In this document: positions 7,159 through 15,208 of the stretch, one piece after another | Position numbering within the stretch: the stretch's first letter is position 1 | How the letters are laid out: every line of letters starts with the position of its first letter | DNA from: UBA4292 sp002395865 | GTDB lineage: Bacteria; Bacillota; Clostridia; Lachnospirales; Lachnospiraceae | DNA: 21,354 nt | Assembly: GCA_946533395.1 (NCBI GenBank) | Contig: CAMNBU010000038.1 | Location: forward strand, 1 to 21,354 | Direction: 5' to 3' | Notes under the pieces: generated by a model | Told to the model about the DNA's origin: nothing | The model's database searches: none | What the model saw: the letters and a program-made list of their open reading frames with translations, nothing else | Translations under genes and position numbers: made by a program

Positions 7159-8807
7159 AAATCCGAGCCTTTAACGGCATAGTGCGCCCTGTAGACGCGC
7201 ACCTCCCACGGCCGAAGCAGCTTCGATGTGCCGTCATAGTTGGTCAGTATCTTGTGAAGCTTAAGTCCCCTGTACTGCTTCGGGAGCTTCACGGGCAGAG
7301 GAGCGTCCGAAAATGATATCACCACGAGATAGCGGATATTTCCGTACGCCCTCTCATACATGTATATGAGCGGATGCTTCGGGAAGAACTCCCTGTATCT
7401 GCCGTAGATCAGCGTCCTGCTCATCTTCCTGAGTGCGAGCGCCTTTTTATAAAACCCGAGGACACTTTTGCTGCTTTTTTGCTGTCTTGCGACATTTATC
7501 TGAGTGTAGTTCTCATTGACATAGAACCACGGTTCATGTTCCGAGAAGCCCGCGTTCTGTGTGTCATTCCACTGCATCGGTGTTCTGGAGGAATCGCGGC
7601 TCGAGTGATAGATGAGCTCCATCCTCTCCTCTATGGACTTCTTCAGATTGAAACGGTTGAAATTATTCTTCGTGGAGACATCCACATACTGGTCGATATC
7701 CTTCAGCCGGATATTCGTCATGCCTATCTCCTGCCCCTGATATATAAAAGGCGTACCCTGCAGGAAGATGTAGCTCGCGCACAGAGCCTGCGCGCTCTTC
7801 TCGTGATGGTGCATGCTTCCGTAACGGCTGACGATGCGGGGATGATCGTGGTTCTCGATGTAGAGAGTGTTCCAACCCCTGCCGGCCAGACCGTGCTGCC
7901 ATTTACTTAACGCTTTTTTATATTTTATAAGTGAAAACGGCCTGTGTATATATTCCGTGAATATACAATCTGCCATCATGTGATCAAATGAGAACATCAT
8001 GTCGAGCGTCCTGTCAGGACCGCTCTCGTACTTAAGGGCAGACTTCACCGTCGTCAGAGGTCCCTCACCTATCTGCAGAGCGCCGTAGGGTCTGCACACA
8101 TCGCGAAATTGCTTCAGGTACTCGTGTATGTGCGGACCGTCCTTGTAGTAGGGAAGACCGTTCGCAATGGGTATAAAGGGAAGTCCGTTCGGAAGTCCCT
8201 CCTTCTTCGAGATGAAGTTGATGACATCCTCCCTGAAGCCGTCCACACCCATATCCAGCCAGAAGCGCAGTATCTTCTCGATCTCCTCCCTGACCTTCGG
8301 GTTATCCATATTCAGGTCGGGCTGCTTCTTCGCGAAAAGATGCAGATAGTACTGCCCCCTCACCGGGTCGTACTCCCAGGCCTTTCCCTCCAGAAATGAG
8401 TCCCAGTTGTTCGGCTTGTCGCGCCATATATAGTAGTCGGTGTACGGTTCTATCCTCTCCCGGCTCTTTTTGAACCACTCGTGTTCATCGGAGGTGTGGT
8501 TGATCACCAGATCCATTATGATCTTAAGCCCCAGCTCATGAGCCTTCTCAAGCACCTTCTTAAACTGTCTCAGATCGCCGTAATCCGGATGGATATTCAT
8601 ATAGTCCGAAATATCATAGCCGAAGTCCGCGTTCGGAGAAGGATACAGAGGGGAGAACCATATGCCGTCCACCCCGAGCGACTTCACATATCCGAGCTTC
8701 TCGTAGACACCGTACAGGTCGCCTATTCCGTCGCCGTTGCCGTCCTTGAAGCTCCTGACCCATATCTGATAATAAGCCTCCCTCTTGTAGGCTTCCTCCG
8801 ATCTCAT
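7155..8807 (-). CDS. GH13 alpha-glucosidase, oligo-1,6-glucosidase type
   Basis: A 550-residue cytoplasmic enzyme with no signal peptide. The GH13 regions are all present: calcium-type loop KDGNGDGIGD (21-30), DLVINHTSDEH (99-109), nucleophile in GFREDVIN (Asp194), acid/base in QIGEGP (Glu248) and stabiliser in ENHDHPR (Asp321). RDSSRTPMQWN further on is typical of the oligo-1,6-glucosidase subfamily. Val after the nucleophile favours alpha-1,6 specificity. ATG at 8807 is chosen because it overlaps the GT4 stop as ATGA and has GAGGAG just upstream; the frame is open to 8981 but that part codes for the GT4 end. The acid/base motif reads GEGP where most relatives have GEM or GET. The placement between a glycosyltransferase and a flippase is unusual for a starch- or sucrose-use enzyme. 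Confidence 0.93.
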   Translation of the reverse strand: MRSEEAYKREAYYQIWVRSFKDGNGDGIGDLYGVYEKLGYVKSLGVDGIWFSPLYPSPNADFGYDISDYMNIHPDYGDLRQFKKVLEKAHELGLKIIMDLVINHTSDEHEWFKKSRERIEPYTDYYIWRDKPNNWDSFLEGKAWEYDPVRGQYYLHLFAKKQPDLNMDNPKVREEIEKILRFWLDMGVDGFREDVINFISKKEGLPNGLPFIPIANGLPYYKDGPHIHEYLKQFRDVCRPYGALQIGEGPLTTVKSALKYESGPDRTLDMMFSFDHMMADCIFTEYIHRPFSLIKYKKALSKWQHGLAGRGWNTLYIENHDHPRIVSRYGSMHHHEKSAQALCASYIFLQGTPFIYQGQEIGMTNIRLKDIDQYVDVSTKNNFNRFNLKKSIEERMELIYHSSRDSSRTPMQWNDTQNAGFSEHEPWFYVNENYTQINVARQQKSSKSVLGFYKKALALRKMSRTLIYGRYREFFPKHPLIYMYERAYGNIRYLVVISFSDAPLPVKLPKQYRGLKLHKILTNYDGTSKLLRPWEVRVYRAHYAVKGSDL

Positions 8808-10081
8808 TCCAGCTCCTCTAATATATCTCTGACATTCCGCTCGAGGGTCGCTACATCCTCCTCGAGAAGCTTCTTCAGATTCTGTGTAAACTTCCTTCGC
8901 TGCGTGACGAACTGTCCCGCTCTCTTCAGCTCCAGTATCTCCGAATACCTGTCGTGGGCAAGCCTTACAGCGCTGTCCCATGAAATATATATCTCATCCA
9001 TGGCATGCCTTCCGACCTCATGCACATGATCCATATCCGCGCACGCTCTTGTGAGCAGTTCCGAAAGCGCCTGCGCGTCTTCTTCGATCAGAAAGCCGTT
9101 TCTGTCGTCCGTGACTCCCTCCGCAGCGCACGAATCCTTGATAAGTACCGAAGCGAGCCCGCAGGCGGCCGCCTCGCGAACCACTATGCCGTTCGTATCG
9201 TAGGTGGATGGAAATAAAAACAGATCCGCAAGACTGTTCCATGCGCGAAGCCTCTGCCTGTCACGCTCAGCTCCGGGAAATATCACCTTCCTTACGAGAA
9301 GCGGATCCTGTCCGGCCTGTTTCATCAGCTTTTCTCTGTCCGGACCGTCCCCGACAAAGGCCATGCGATAGTCGATGCCTCTCTGTGACAGACTCTTCAA
9401 AGCCTCCATGATCATCGGAAGGCCCTTGTACTCTATGATCCTGCCGACATATAAAAACACCGGCACACCTTCGGGCAGATCATAACCCGCCCTCACCTCA
9501 TCTATAAGTGCGCTGTCTGCTCTTCCGCGCTCGAAATCCACGCCGTTTGGCATAACGCGGTACTCGCCCTCGTATCCGAGGGAGCGCAGATTCTCACCCG
9601 AGCCGTTGCTCACCACCCACACCTCGTCGCAGGCGGATATATTGTCCACGATGGTCTTGATGCTTCCGTGCTGCAGAAACTTCGACTTGATCGCTCTGGC
9701 TATATCCACGTCGAATTTGGTGTGATATGTAAATATGACCGGCGCGTCGCACTCACGCCTTAACATCCTCGCGAGCACTGTCGAAGCCACCGGACAATGA
9801 GTATGGATAATATCTGGTGAGAACTCCTTCAGCCTCCTGAATGCAGAAAAATCGAGCGGATTGCCCGCGCGGTAACCGCTTATCAGCTTCGTCGTATCGA
9901 TGCTGTGGTAGTCCACAACCTCATAGGGATATGTCCCGTAATCCGTGTCCGGATAGCGCGGGGTGGCCACCATGCACTCAGCAAGCGCATCATCCGTCAT
10001 GATGCGCGCGTAATTCATCACCACATTCACCACGCCGTCGATAACGGGTGGAAAGGAATCGTTCATCAGGCAAACTTTCAT
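8804..10081 (-). CDS. GT4-family glycosyltransferase
   Basis: A 425-residue GT-B fold enzyme. The N-terminal domain begins MKVCLMNDSFPPVIDGVVNV, with IIHTHCPVAS (91-100) and FTYHTKFD (117-124). The C-terminal nucleotide-sugar domain has VGRIIEYKG (212-220, Arg213/Lys219) and DTNGIVVRE (295-303). That last motif is D-x7-E instead of the usual E-x7-E. Residues about 385-425 form a charged helical tail. The closest families in Firmicutes include diacylglycerol alpha-glucosyltransferases, so glycolipid synthesis is plausible but unproven. It starts 5 nt after aroD, with no strong ribosome binding site, and overlaps the GH13 start by 4 bp, so coupling on both sides is likely. No membrane span is seen; association with the inner face of the membrane would be expected. 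Confidence 0.9.
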   Translation of the reverse strand: MKVCLMNDSFPPVIDGVVNVVMNYARIMTDDALAECMVATPRYPDTDYGTYPYEVVDYHSIDTTKLISGYRAGNPLDFSAFRRLKEFSPDIIHTHCPVASTVLARMLRRECDAPVIFTYHTKFDVDIARAIKSKFLQHGSIKTIVDNISACDEVWVVSNGSGENLRSLGYEGEYRVMPNGVDFERGRADSALIDEVRAGYDLPEGVPVFLYVGRIIEYKGLPMIMEALKSLSQRGIDYRMAFVGDGPDREKLMKQAGQDPLLVRKVIFPGAERDRQRLRAWNSLADLFLFPSTYDTNGIVVREAAACGLASVLIKDSCAAEGVTDDRNGFLIEEDAQALSELLTRACADMDHVHEVGRHAMDEIYISWDSAVRLAHDRYSEILELKRAGQFVTQRRKFTQNLKKLLEEDVATLERNVRDILEELE

Positions 10082-10086
10082 GGCTT

Positions 10087-10875
10087 TTACCCGAACAATG
10101 TGTGCAGCTCACCGATATACCCGGCCATCTCGTCCGCCTTTATCTGTCCCGGGGCACTCGCCTCCCCGAGCATTCCGAAGCTCAGGCAGCTTCCGGAGAA
10201 CTCACCGCATACCCGCGAGAGCCTGCCCGCATCACCCATTGCCATGGTGATAATAGGCGCGCTGACGGTCTTTTTAGCCAGAGCGGTGGCGTATATCAGT
10301 CTGGCAGCGTCGCAGTAGTCTGCGCTCATGCAGGCCAGCTTGCAGATATCTGCTCCGAGGCGCTCCATTGCCCGCAGCTTCTCGGCCATGATGCCGGCCT
10401 CGGGTGTGCTCTCGAAGTCGTGAAACGACATGAGCACGGTCTTATCGTAGGAATGGATGCTCTTTACGAGCCTCATAACCAGGCTCTCGCCGCGGTTGAT
10501 CTCCACATCGACGATATCCGCGTAGCCGGACTGGGTGACCATCAGAAGAAGGTTCTCATAGAGAAGGTCGTCAAGTTCAGTCTGACCACCGTCCGCAACC
10601 GATCTGAAGGTGGCGATGAGCGGCATGTCACCGAGCACGTCGCGCAGGGTCTTCAGCATACCGAGTATCACAGCCTCATCGAGTTTGCCGTTCTCGTCCT
10701 TGACTGTCTTCAGGCAATCCATCCTCCACTCGCAAAGTCCGGCGCTCCTGCAGCCTCTTATGGCCTCCGCCTGGGTGCGCACACCCTCCTCATCCTCCGC
10801 GGTCACGGAGATGCATATCTTCGGAAGCCCCGTTCCGAGAGTTACGTTCCTTACCGTTACGGTCTTATATGCCAT
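10087..10875 (-). CDS. aroD: 3-dehydroquinate dehydratase, type I
   Basis: A 262-residue cytoplasmic enzyme of the shikimate pathway that dehydrates 3-dehydroquinate to 3-dehydroshikimate through a Schiff base. Diagnostic features are EWRMD (49-53), LIATFRS (86-92), the catalytic His in SFHDFESTP (His152) and the Schiff-base Lys in ADICKLACMS (Lys179). TMAMGDAGRLSRV (210-222) and the substrate-closing loop near GEASAPGQ (237-244) follow. Length and motif spacing match the type I family. GGAGG lies close upstream of ATG 10875. The gene lies 18 nt after the antiporter and 5 nt before the GT4 gene. No other shikimate gene is present, so its position in this string is atypical. Confidence 0.96.
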   Translation of the reverse strand: MAYKTVTVRNVTLGTGLPKICISVTAEDEEGVRTQAEAIRGCRSAGLCEWRMDCLKTVKDENGKLDEAVILGMLKTLRDVLGDMPLIATFRSVADGGQTELDDLLYENLLLMVTQSGYADIVDVEINRGESLVMRLVKSIHSYDKTVLMSFHDFESTPEAGIMAEKLRAMERLGADICKLACMSADYCDAARLIYATALAKKTVSAPIITMAMGDAGRLSRVCGEFSGSCLSFGMLGEASAPGQIKADEMAGYIGELHTLFG

Positions 10876-10893
10876 ATAAACCTCCGCAGTTTA

Positions 10894-12081
10894 TCAATCG
10901 GGCAGTATTGCCTCCTCCGGCTCATTCCTGTACAGAAGCTTCAGAAGGATCGGTGTGGCGATGGATGATACGATTATCAGCAGAATGACTGCCGTGAAAT
11001 ATCTCGCGTCCATGAGTCCCACCTCGAGGCCCTTCTGCGACACGATAAGCGCCACCTCGCCCCTCGTCATCATGCCCACACCGACTTTTAAGCTTTCCTT
11101 CCATGTGTGGCCGAACACCTTCGCCATCAGTCCGCAGCCTATGATCTTCGTCAGAAGAGCCACCGCCACGAACAGAATGCAGAACACCCACAGCTCGGGC
11201 GTGATACCCGATATCTGCGTCTTAAGACCGATGCTCGCGAAAAATACAGGCCCGAATATCATGTACGAATTGATATCCATACGTCTGGCCACATAGGGCG
11301 CGTCATGAATGCTGCAAAGCACTATACCCGCCACGTACGCTCCCGTGATATCCGCTATTCCGAAGAACTCCTCCGCCGCAAATGACATCGCGAAGCAGAA
11401 GGCAATGGACAGTATCGGTATCCTTCTGTGGTGCTCGTACTTCTTATCCAGCCACGAAAACAGCTTAAAGCAAAGAAATCCGCCCAGTATCGCTATCGTG
11501 AAAAACGCCACATTCTTCAGGAGAACCATTCCTATCTGCGTCTCGGGATCGCGCATACTTATGACTATGGTCAGCACGATGATGCCGATGACGTCGTCAA
11601 TTATCGCGGCGCTCATTATCGTGGTGCCAAGCTCTCCCTTAAGTCTTCCGAGGTCTCTGAGCGCCTGCACCGTGATGGACACGCTGGTGGCGGTCATTAT
11701 GACGCCTATGAATACATTTTTAAGAAACAGCTCCGTGCCCGGCTCCCCGAAGCCGTGGAAAAGCCCCGAGAGTACGAAGCCTCCGATAAGAGGCACGAGC
11801 ACGCCGCAGCTGGCGATCAGAAGCGCCTTAAAGCCCACCTTCACCAGCTCGCGAAGGTTCGTTCCGAGGCCCGCGGAGAACATGAGAAGGATGACTCCTA
11901 TCTCGGCCATGTCGCTTATGACCTCTGTCTGTTTTACCAGGCCTAAAATGCCCGGCCCAATCAAAAGGCCCGCCAGTATCTGACCGACAACCTGCGGGGC
12001 CTTGAAGTGTCTGGCGATAAGGCCGCAGACCTCTGCGGCCACAATGATTATCGACAGTGAATATAATATTTCGTATGCCAT
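10894..12081 (-). CDS. CPA2-family cation/proton antiporter
   Basis: A 395-residue polytopic membrane protein of about 12-13 segments. It has the CPA2 signature GQILAGLLIGPGILG (33-47), an unwound-helix motif near MTATSVSIT (129-137), and the paired aspartates AAIIDDVIG (Asp162/Asp163). The Asp-Asp pair is typical of electrogenic Na+/H+ antiporters of the NapA type. There is no C-terminal RCK/TrkA-N domain, so it is not a full KefB/KefC-like K+ system. It lies 22 nt after purD and 18 nt before aroD in the long string. The upstream ribosome binding site is weak. The transported ion (Na+ or K+) cannot be decided from the sequence. Confidence 0.9.
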   Translation of the reverse strand: MAYEILYSLSIIIVAAEVCGLIARHFKAPQVVGQILAGLLIGPGILGLVKQTEVISDMAEIGVILLMFSAGLGTNLRELVKVGFKALLIASCGVLVPLIGGFVLSGLFHGFGEPGTELFLKNVFIGVIMTATSVSITVQALRDLGRLKGELGTTIMSAAIIDDVIGIIVLTIVISMRDPETQIGMVLLKNVAFFTIAILGGFLCFKLFSWLDKKYEHHRRIPILSIAFCFAMSFAAEEFFGIADITGAYVAGIVLCSIHDAPYVARRMDINSYMIFGPVFFASIGLKTQISGITPELWVFCILFVAVALLTKIIGCGLMAKVFGHTWKESLKVGVGMMTRGEVALIVSQKGLEVGLMDARYFTAVILLIIVSSIATPILLKLLYRNEPEEAILPD

Positions 12082-12103
12082 TTAATTCTGTTCCCCGGAA
12101 AGG

Positions 12104-13375
12104 CTACGCCTCATCTATTGCCTTTCCAATATCGTGTCTCATATACTTGTTCGCGAAATCCACTAACTCGGTCGCCGCGTACGCGTTTGCTCTGGCGCTC
12201 TTAAGATCCTCGCCGAGAGCGGTTATACCGATGACCCTTCCGCCGTTCGTGACGATCTTACCGTCCACGGACTTCGTGCCGGCGTGAAAAGCGAACTTGT
12301 CCTCCTTACCGTAGAAGTTCTCAAGGCCCTTTATCTCGAAGCCCTTCTCGTACTTCTCGGGATAGCCGTCGCTCGCGAGCACCACACAGACTGCCGCATT
12401 GTCATCAAACTGAAGATCTACGCGGTCCAGTGTGCCGTCGATGCACGCATTAAACACGGTGACGATGTCGTTCTTCATCCTCGGGAGCACCACCTGTGTC
12501 TCGGGATCGCCGAAGCGCGCGTTGTACTCGAGTACTCTGGGTCCCTTCGGTGTCAGCATCAGTCCGAAGAAGATTATGCCCTTGAACTCTCTGCCCTCGG
12601 CCCTCATGGCATCGACAGTCTTCTGATAGATATACTTCTTACAGAACTCATCCACCTCCGGGGTATAGAACGGACTGGGTGAAAACGTGCCCATACCGCC
12701 GGTGTTCAGTCCCCGGTCTCCGTCCTTTGCTCTCTTGTGATCCTGGGCGCTGGTCATGATCTTTATCGTCTTGCCGTCCACGAATGACAGCACGGACACC
12801 TCGCGTCCCGTCATGAACTCCTCTATGACGATCTTATCTCCGGCGCTTCCGAACTGCTTATCGAGCATGAGGGTCTTTACGCCCTCGCGCGCCTCCTCGA
12901 GAGTGTTGCAGATGAGTACTCCCTTTCCGAGAGCCAGTCCGTCGGCCTTAAGTACCGTGGGCATCGGAGCGGTCTCGAGATACTTAAGAGCATCCTGAGC
13001 GTTGTCGAAGGTCTCGTACGCGGCCGTGGGTATGCCGTACTTCTTCATGAGGTCCTTCGAAAATGCCTTGGAGCCCTCCAGTATGGCGGCGTTCTTCCTC
13101 GGCCCGAATATTCTCAGATTCCTCTTCTCGAAGACATCCACGATACCGCCCACGAGCGGATCGTCCATTCCTACGACAGTGAGTCCGATATCGTTCTCCT
13201 GCGCGAAATCAGCCAGCTTTTCAAATTCCATGGCGCCGATCGGCACGCACTCGGCTATGTCCTCGATGCCCGCATTGCCCGGAGCGCAGTATATCCTGTC
13301 CGCCGCAGGGCTTTTTGCTATCTTCCAGCAGATGGCGTGCTCTCTTCCGCCGCCACCGACAACAAGTATATTCAT
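12104..13375 (-). CDS. purD: Phosphoribosylamine-glycine ligase (GAR synthetase)
   Basis: A 423-residue enzyme that joins glycine to phosphoribosylamine using ATP, the second step of purine synthesis. The N-terminal MNILVVGGGGREHAICWKIA, the ATP-grasp segment VLKADGLALGKGV, RGLNTGGMGTFSPSPF and the late motif EYNARFGDPETQ are all characteristic. Length is normal for PurD. The start is ATG 13375, which shares one base with the purN stop (TAATG) and has AAGGA upstream; the frame stays open to 13456 but that part lies within purN. purH, which sits between purN and purD in Bacillus-type operons, is missing here. Confidence 0.97.
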   Translation of the reverse strand: MNILVVGGGGREHAICWKIAKSPAADRIYCAPGNAGIEDIAECVPIGAMEFEKLADFAQENDIGLTVVGMDDPLVGGIVDVFEKRNLRIFGPRKNAAILEGSKAFSKDLMKKYGIPTAAYETFDNAQDALKYLETAPMPTVLKADGLALGKGVLICNTLEEAREGVKTLMLDKQFGSAGDKIVIEEFMTGREVSVLSFVDGKTIKIMTSAQDHKRAKDGDRGLNTGGMGTFSPSPFYTPEVDEFCKKYIYQKTVDAMRAEGREFKGIIFFGLMLTPKGPRVLEYNARFGDPETQVVLPRMKNDIVTVFNACIDGTLDRVDLQFDDNAAVCVVLASDGYPEKYEKGFEIKGLENFYGKEDKFAFHAGTKSVDGKIVTNGGRVIGITALGEDLKSARANAYAATELVDFANKYMRHDIGKAIDEA

Positions 13376-13998
13376 TAATCGATCCTTACCTTTCCGTTCT
13401 CTACGCTGACCCTGCCCGCAGCTATAAGGGAGATGGCCTTCGGAAGTATCTTCCACTCGGCCTGCTCCATTATCCTCTTCTGAAGGGTCTGCGGTGTGTC
13501 GCCCTTCTCAACAATCACAGCCTGCTGAAGGATGATGGGGCCTGTGTCGGTGCCCTCGTCCACGAAATGCACCGTCGCGCCGCTGACCTTCACGCCGCGC
13601 TCAAGCGCCATCTCATGTACGTGAAGCCCGTATGCACCCTTGCCGCAGAAGGCGGGTATGAGCGAAGGATGGATATTTATTATGCGGTTTCTGTATTTCT
13701 TTATCATGGCATCCGGGATATGCACGAGATATCCCGCAAGCACGATAAGATCCACATTATATGCGTCAACTATATCGAGGAGCGCATTTTCAAAGGCATC
13801 CCTCGAGCTGTATGATGATGGAGATACGCACTCCGTCGGTATGCCCGCGTTTCTTGCTCTCGTGAGGGCATAGGCATTCTCGTTGTTGCTTATCACAAAG
13901 GATATCTTGGTGTTCTTGACCATCCCCAGTGCTATTCCGTCGATTATCGCCTGCAGGTTTGTACCGCCGCCTGAGACCAGTACTCCTATATTCAGCAT
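13375..13998 (-). CDS. purN: Phosphoribosylglycinamide formyltransferase
   Basis: A 207-residue enzyme that transfers a formyl group from 10-formyltetrahydrofolate to GAR, the third step of purine synthesis. It begins MLNIGVLVSGGGTNLQAIID, with the phosphate-binding glycine-rich loop. Catalytic residues are visible as Asn108 and His110 in INIHPSLIPAF and Asp151 in EGTDTGPII. Length matches the single-domain PurN family. It overlaps the end of purM by 7 bp and the start of purD by 1 bp, so the three genes are almost certainly translated from one message. Confidence 0.97.
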   Translation of the reverse strand: MLNIGVLVSGGGTNLQAIIDGIALGMVKNTKISFVISNNENAYALTRARNAGIPTECVSPSSYSSRDAFENALLDIVDAYNVDLIVLAGYLVHIPDAMIKKYRNRIINIHPSLIPAFCGKGAYGLHVHEMALERGVKVSGATVHFVDEGTDTGPIILQQAVIVEKGDTPQTLQKRIMEQAEWKILPKAISLIAAGRVSVENGKVRID

Positions 13999-15017
13999 AT
14001 ATCCACTCCCTTTTCTCCGCTTACCGTCTCTCCTACCACGAATGCCTTATCTCCGGCCTCGCCTATAGCCGCTATCGCAGCGTCAGCGTCCTTCGGATCC
14101 ACCACGAGCATCATTCCGACGCCCATGTTATACGTATTGTACATGACGCGCTCAGAGACATCGCCCTTTGCCGCCATGAGCCTAAACAGCGCAGGTACTT
14201 CATAGCTGTCCTTCCTGATCACAGCCCTGATGCCCTCCGGGAGCATTCTCGGGATGTTCTCGTAGAAGCCGCCGCCTGTGATGTGGCTGCAGCCCTTTAT
14301 CTTAACGCCTGCCGCCTTCACCTTCTTGAGTGCCTTCACATATATCCTGGTGGGCTCTATGAGTGCCTCACCGAGCGTCTTGCCGAGCTCGGGGTAGTAC
14401 TCCGACAGCGACTCCTTCGTCATAGGGAATATCTTCCTTACGAGTGAGAAGCCGTTCGAGTGAACACCTGTCGACGCGATACCGATGATGGTGTCACCCG
14501 GCTTTATATCCTGTCCGGTGATCATATCCTTCTTATCCACCACACCCACAGCAAAGCCTGCCAGATCGTACTCATCCTCAGGCATGAGTCCGGGATGTTC
14601 CGCAGTCTCTCCGCCGATGAGCGCGCACTCCGACTGAACGCAGCCCTCGGCCACTCCGCCGACGATCGTGGCGATCTTCTCGGGTATATTCTTACCGCAG
14701 GCGATATAGTCGAGGAAGAACAGAGGCTCGCCGCCCGCGCAGGCGATGTCATTTACGCACATGGCCACTGCGTCGATGCCAATGGTATCGTGCTTGTCCA
14801 TAACGAACGCGAGCTTCACCTTCGTGCCGCAGCCGTCGGTACCGGATACCAGTGTGGGCTCCTCCATGTCCTTTATCTTACTCATATCGAAGGCTCCCGA
14901 AAAGCCTCCGATACCGCCGAGCACCTCGGGACGCATGGTCCTCTTGATGTGCTTCTTCATAAGCTCGACAGACTGATAGCCCGCCTCGATATCAACTCCG
15001 GAATTCTTGTAATCCAT
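13992..15017 (-). CDS. purM: Phosphoribosylformylglycinamidine cyclo-ligase (AIR synthetase)
   Basis: A 341-residue ATP-dependent enzyme that closes the imidazole ring of AIR. It has the family N-terminal MDYKNSGVDIEAGYQSVELM, then TLVSGTDGCGTKVKLAF, DAVAMCVNDIACAGGEPLFF and the glycine-rich HITGGGFYENIPR. Normal length and motif order. I chose ATG 15017 because GGAGGAG sits directly upstream. A TTG four codons earlier (15029) would place the ribosome binding site inside the gene. It follows the 52-residue membrane-protein gene after 19 nt. Confidence 0.97.
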   Translation of the reverse strand: MDYKNSGVDIEAGYQSVELMKKHIKRTMRPEVLGGIGGFSGAFDMSKIKDMEEPTLVSGTDGCGTKVKLAFVMDKHDTIGIDAVAMCVNDIACAGGEPLFFLDYIACGKNIPEKIATIVGGVAEGCVQSECALIGGETAEHPGLMPEDEYDLAGFAVGVVDKKDMITGQDIKPGDTIIGIASTGVHSNGFSLVRKIFPMTKESLSEYYPELGKTLGEALIEPTRIYVKALKKVKAAGVKIKGCSHITGGGFYENIPRMLPEGIRAVIRKDSYEVPALFRLMAAKGDVSERVMYNTYNMGVGMMLVVDPKDADAAIAAIGEAGDKAFVVGETVSGEKGVDIC

Positions 15018-15036
15018 GGTCTCCTCCAATTATAGG

Positions 15037-15195
15037 TTAGATCAAAACGTTCTTGCGTCCCGAGAGCATCATAGCTCCGTTTACTATGGTCATAACGCCG
15101 CACGCGATACCGATCACCAGTAAAACTATACCGACTGCGATATTGCCTGCGCCTGTAAATGAAAGCTTCTTGTAGAGCTTCTCGTTATCATCCAT
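15037..15195 (-). CDS. Small membrane protein, 52 residues, between pyrE and purM
   Basis: I do not recognise this protein. The frame begins MDDNEKLYKKLSFTGAGNIA and ends with a charged SGRKNVLI. Between them lies one long hydrophobic stretch (about residues 18-45) with many Gly, Ala and Val, enough for one membrane span or a short helical hairpin. A G-rich ribosome binding site (AGGGGGAAC) overlaps the pyrE stop codon and lies about 7 nt upstream of the ATG. The gene starts 13 nt after pyrE and ends 19 nt before purM, so it fills the gap exactly. The alternative ATG 5 nt upstream is in another frame that closes early. Function unknown; it is the best support for a real gene in an otherwise unexplained 190-nt gap. 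Confidence 0.75.
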   Translation of the reverse strand: MDDNEKLYKKLSFTGAGNIAVGIVLLVIGIACGVMTIVNGAMMLSGRKNVLI

Positions 15196-15208
15196 GACAT
15201 GTTCCCCC

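Noticed and set aside
8808..8981. Longer N-terminus for the GH13 protein
   Set aside because: The extra 58 residues are an out-of-frame reading of the GT4 3' end. The ATGA overlap with GAGGAG gives a better start, and GH13 homology begins right after it.
13376..13456. Longer N-terminus for PurD
   Set aside because: It lies within purN, and MNILVVGGGG is the family's normal start.
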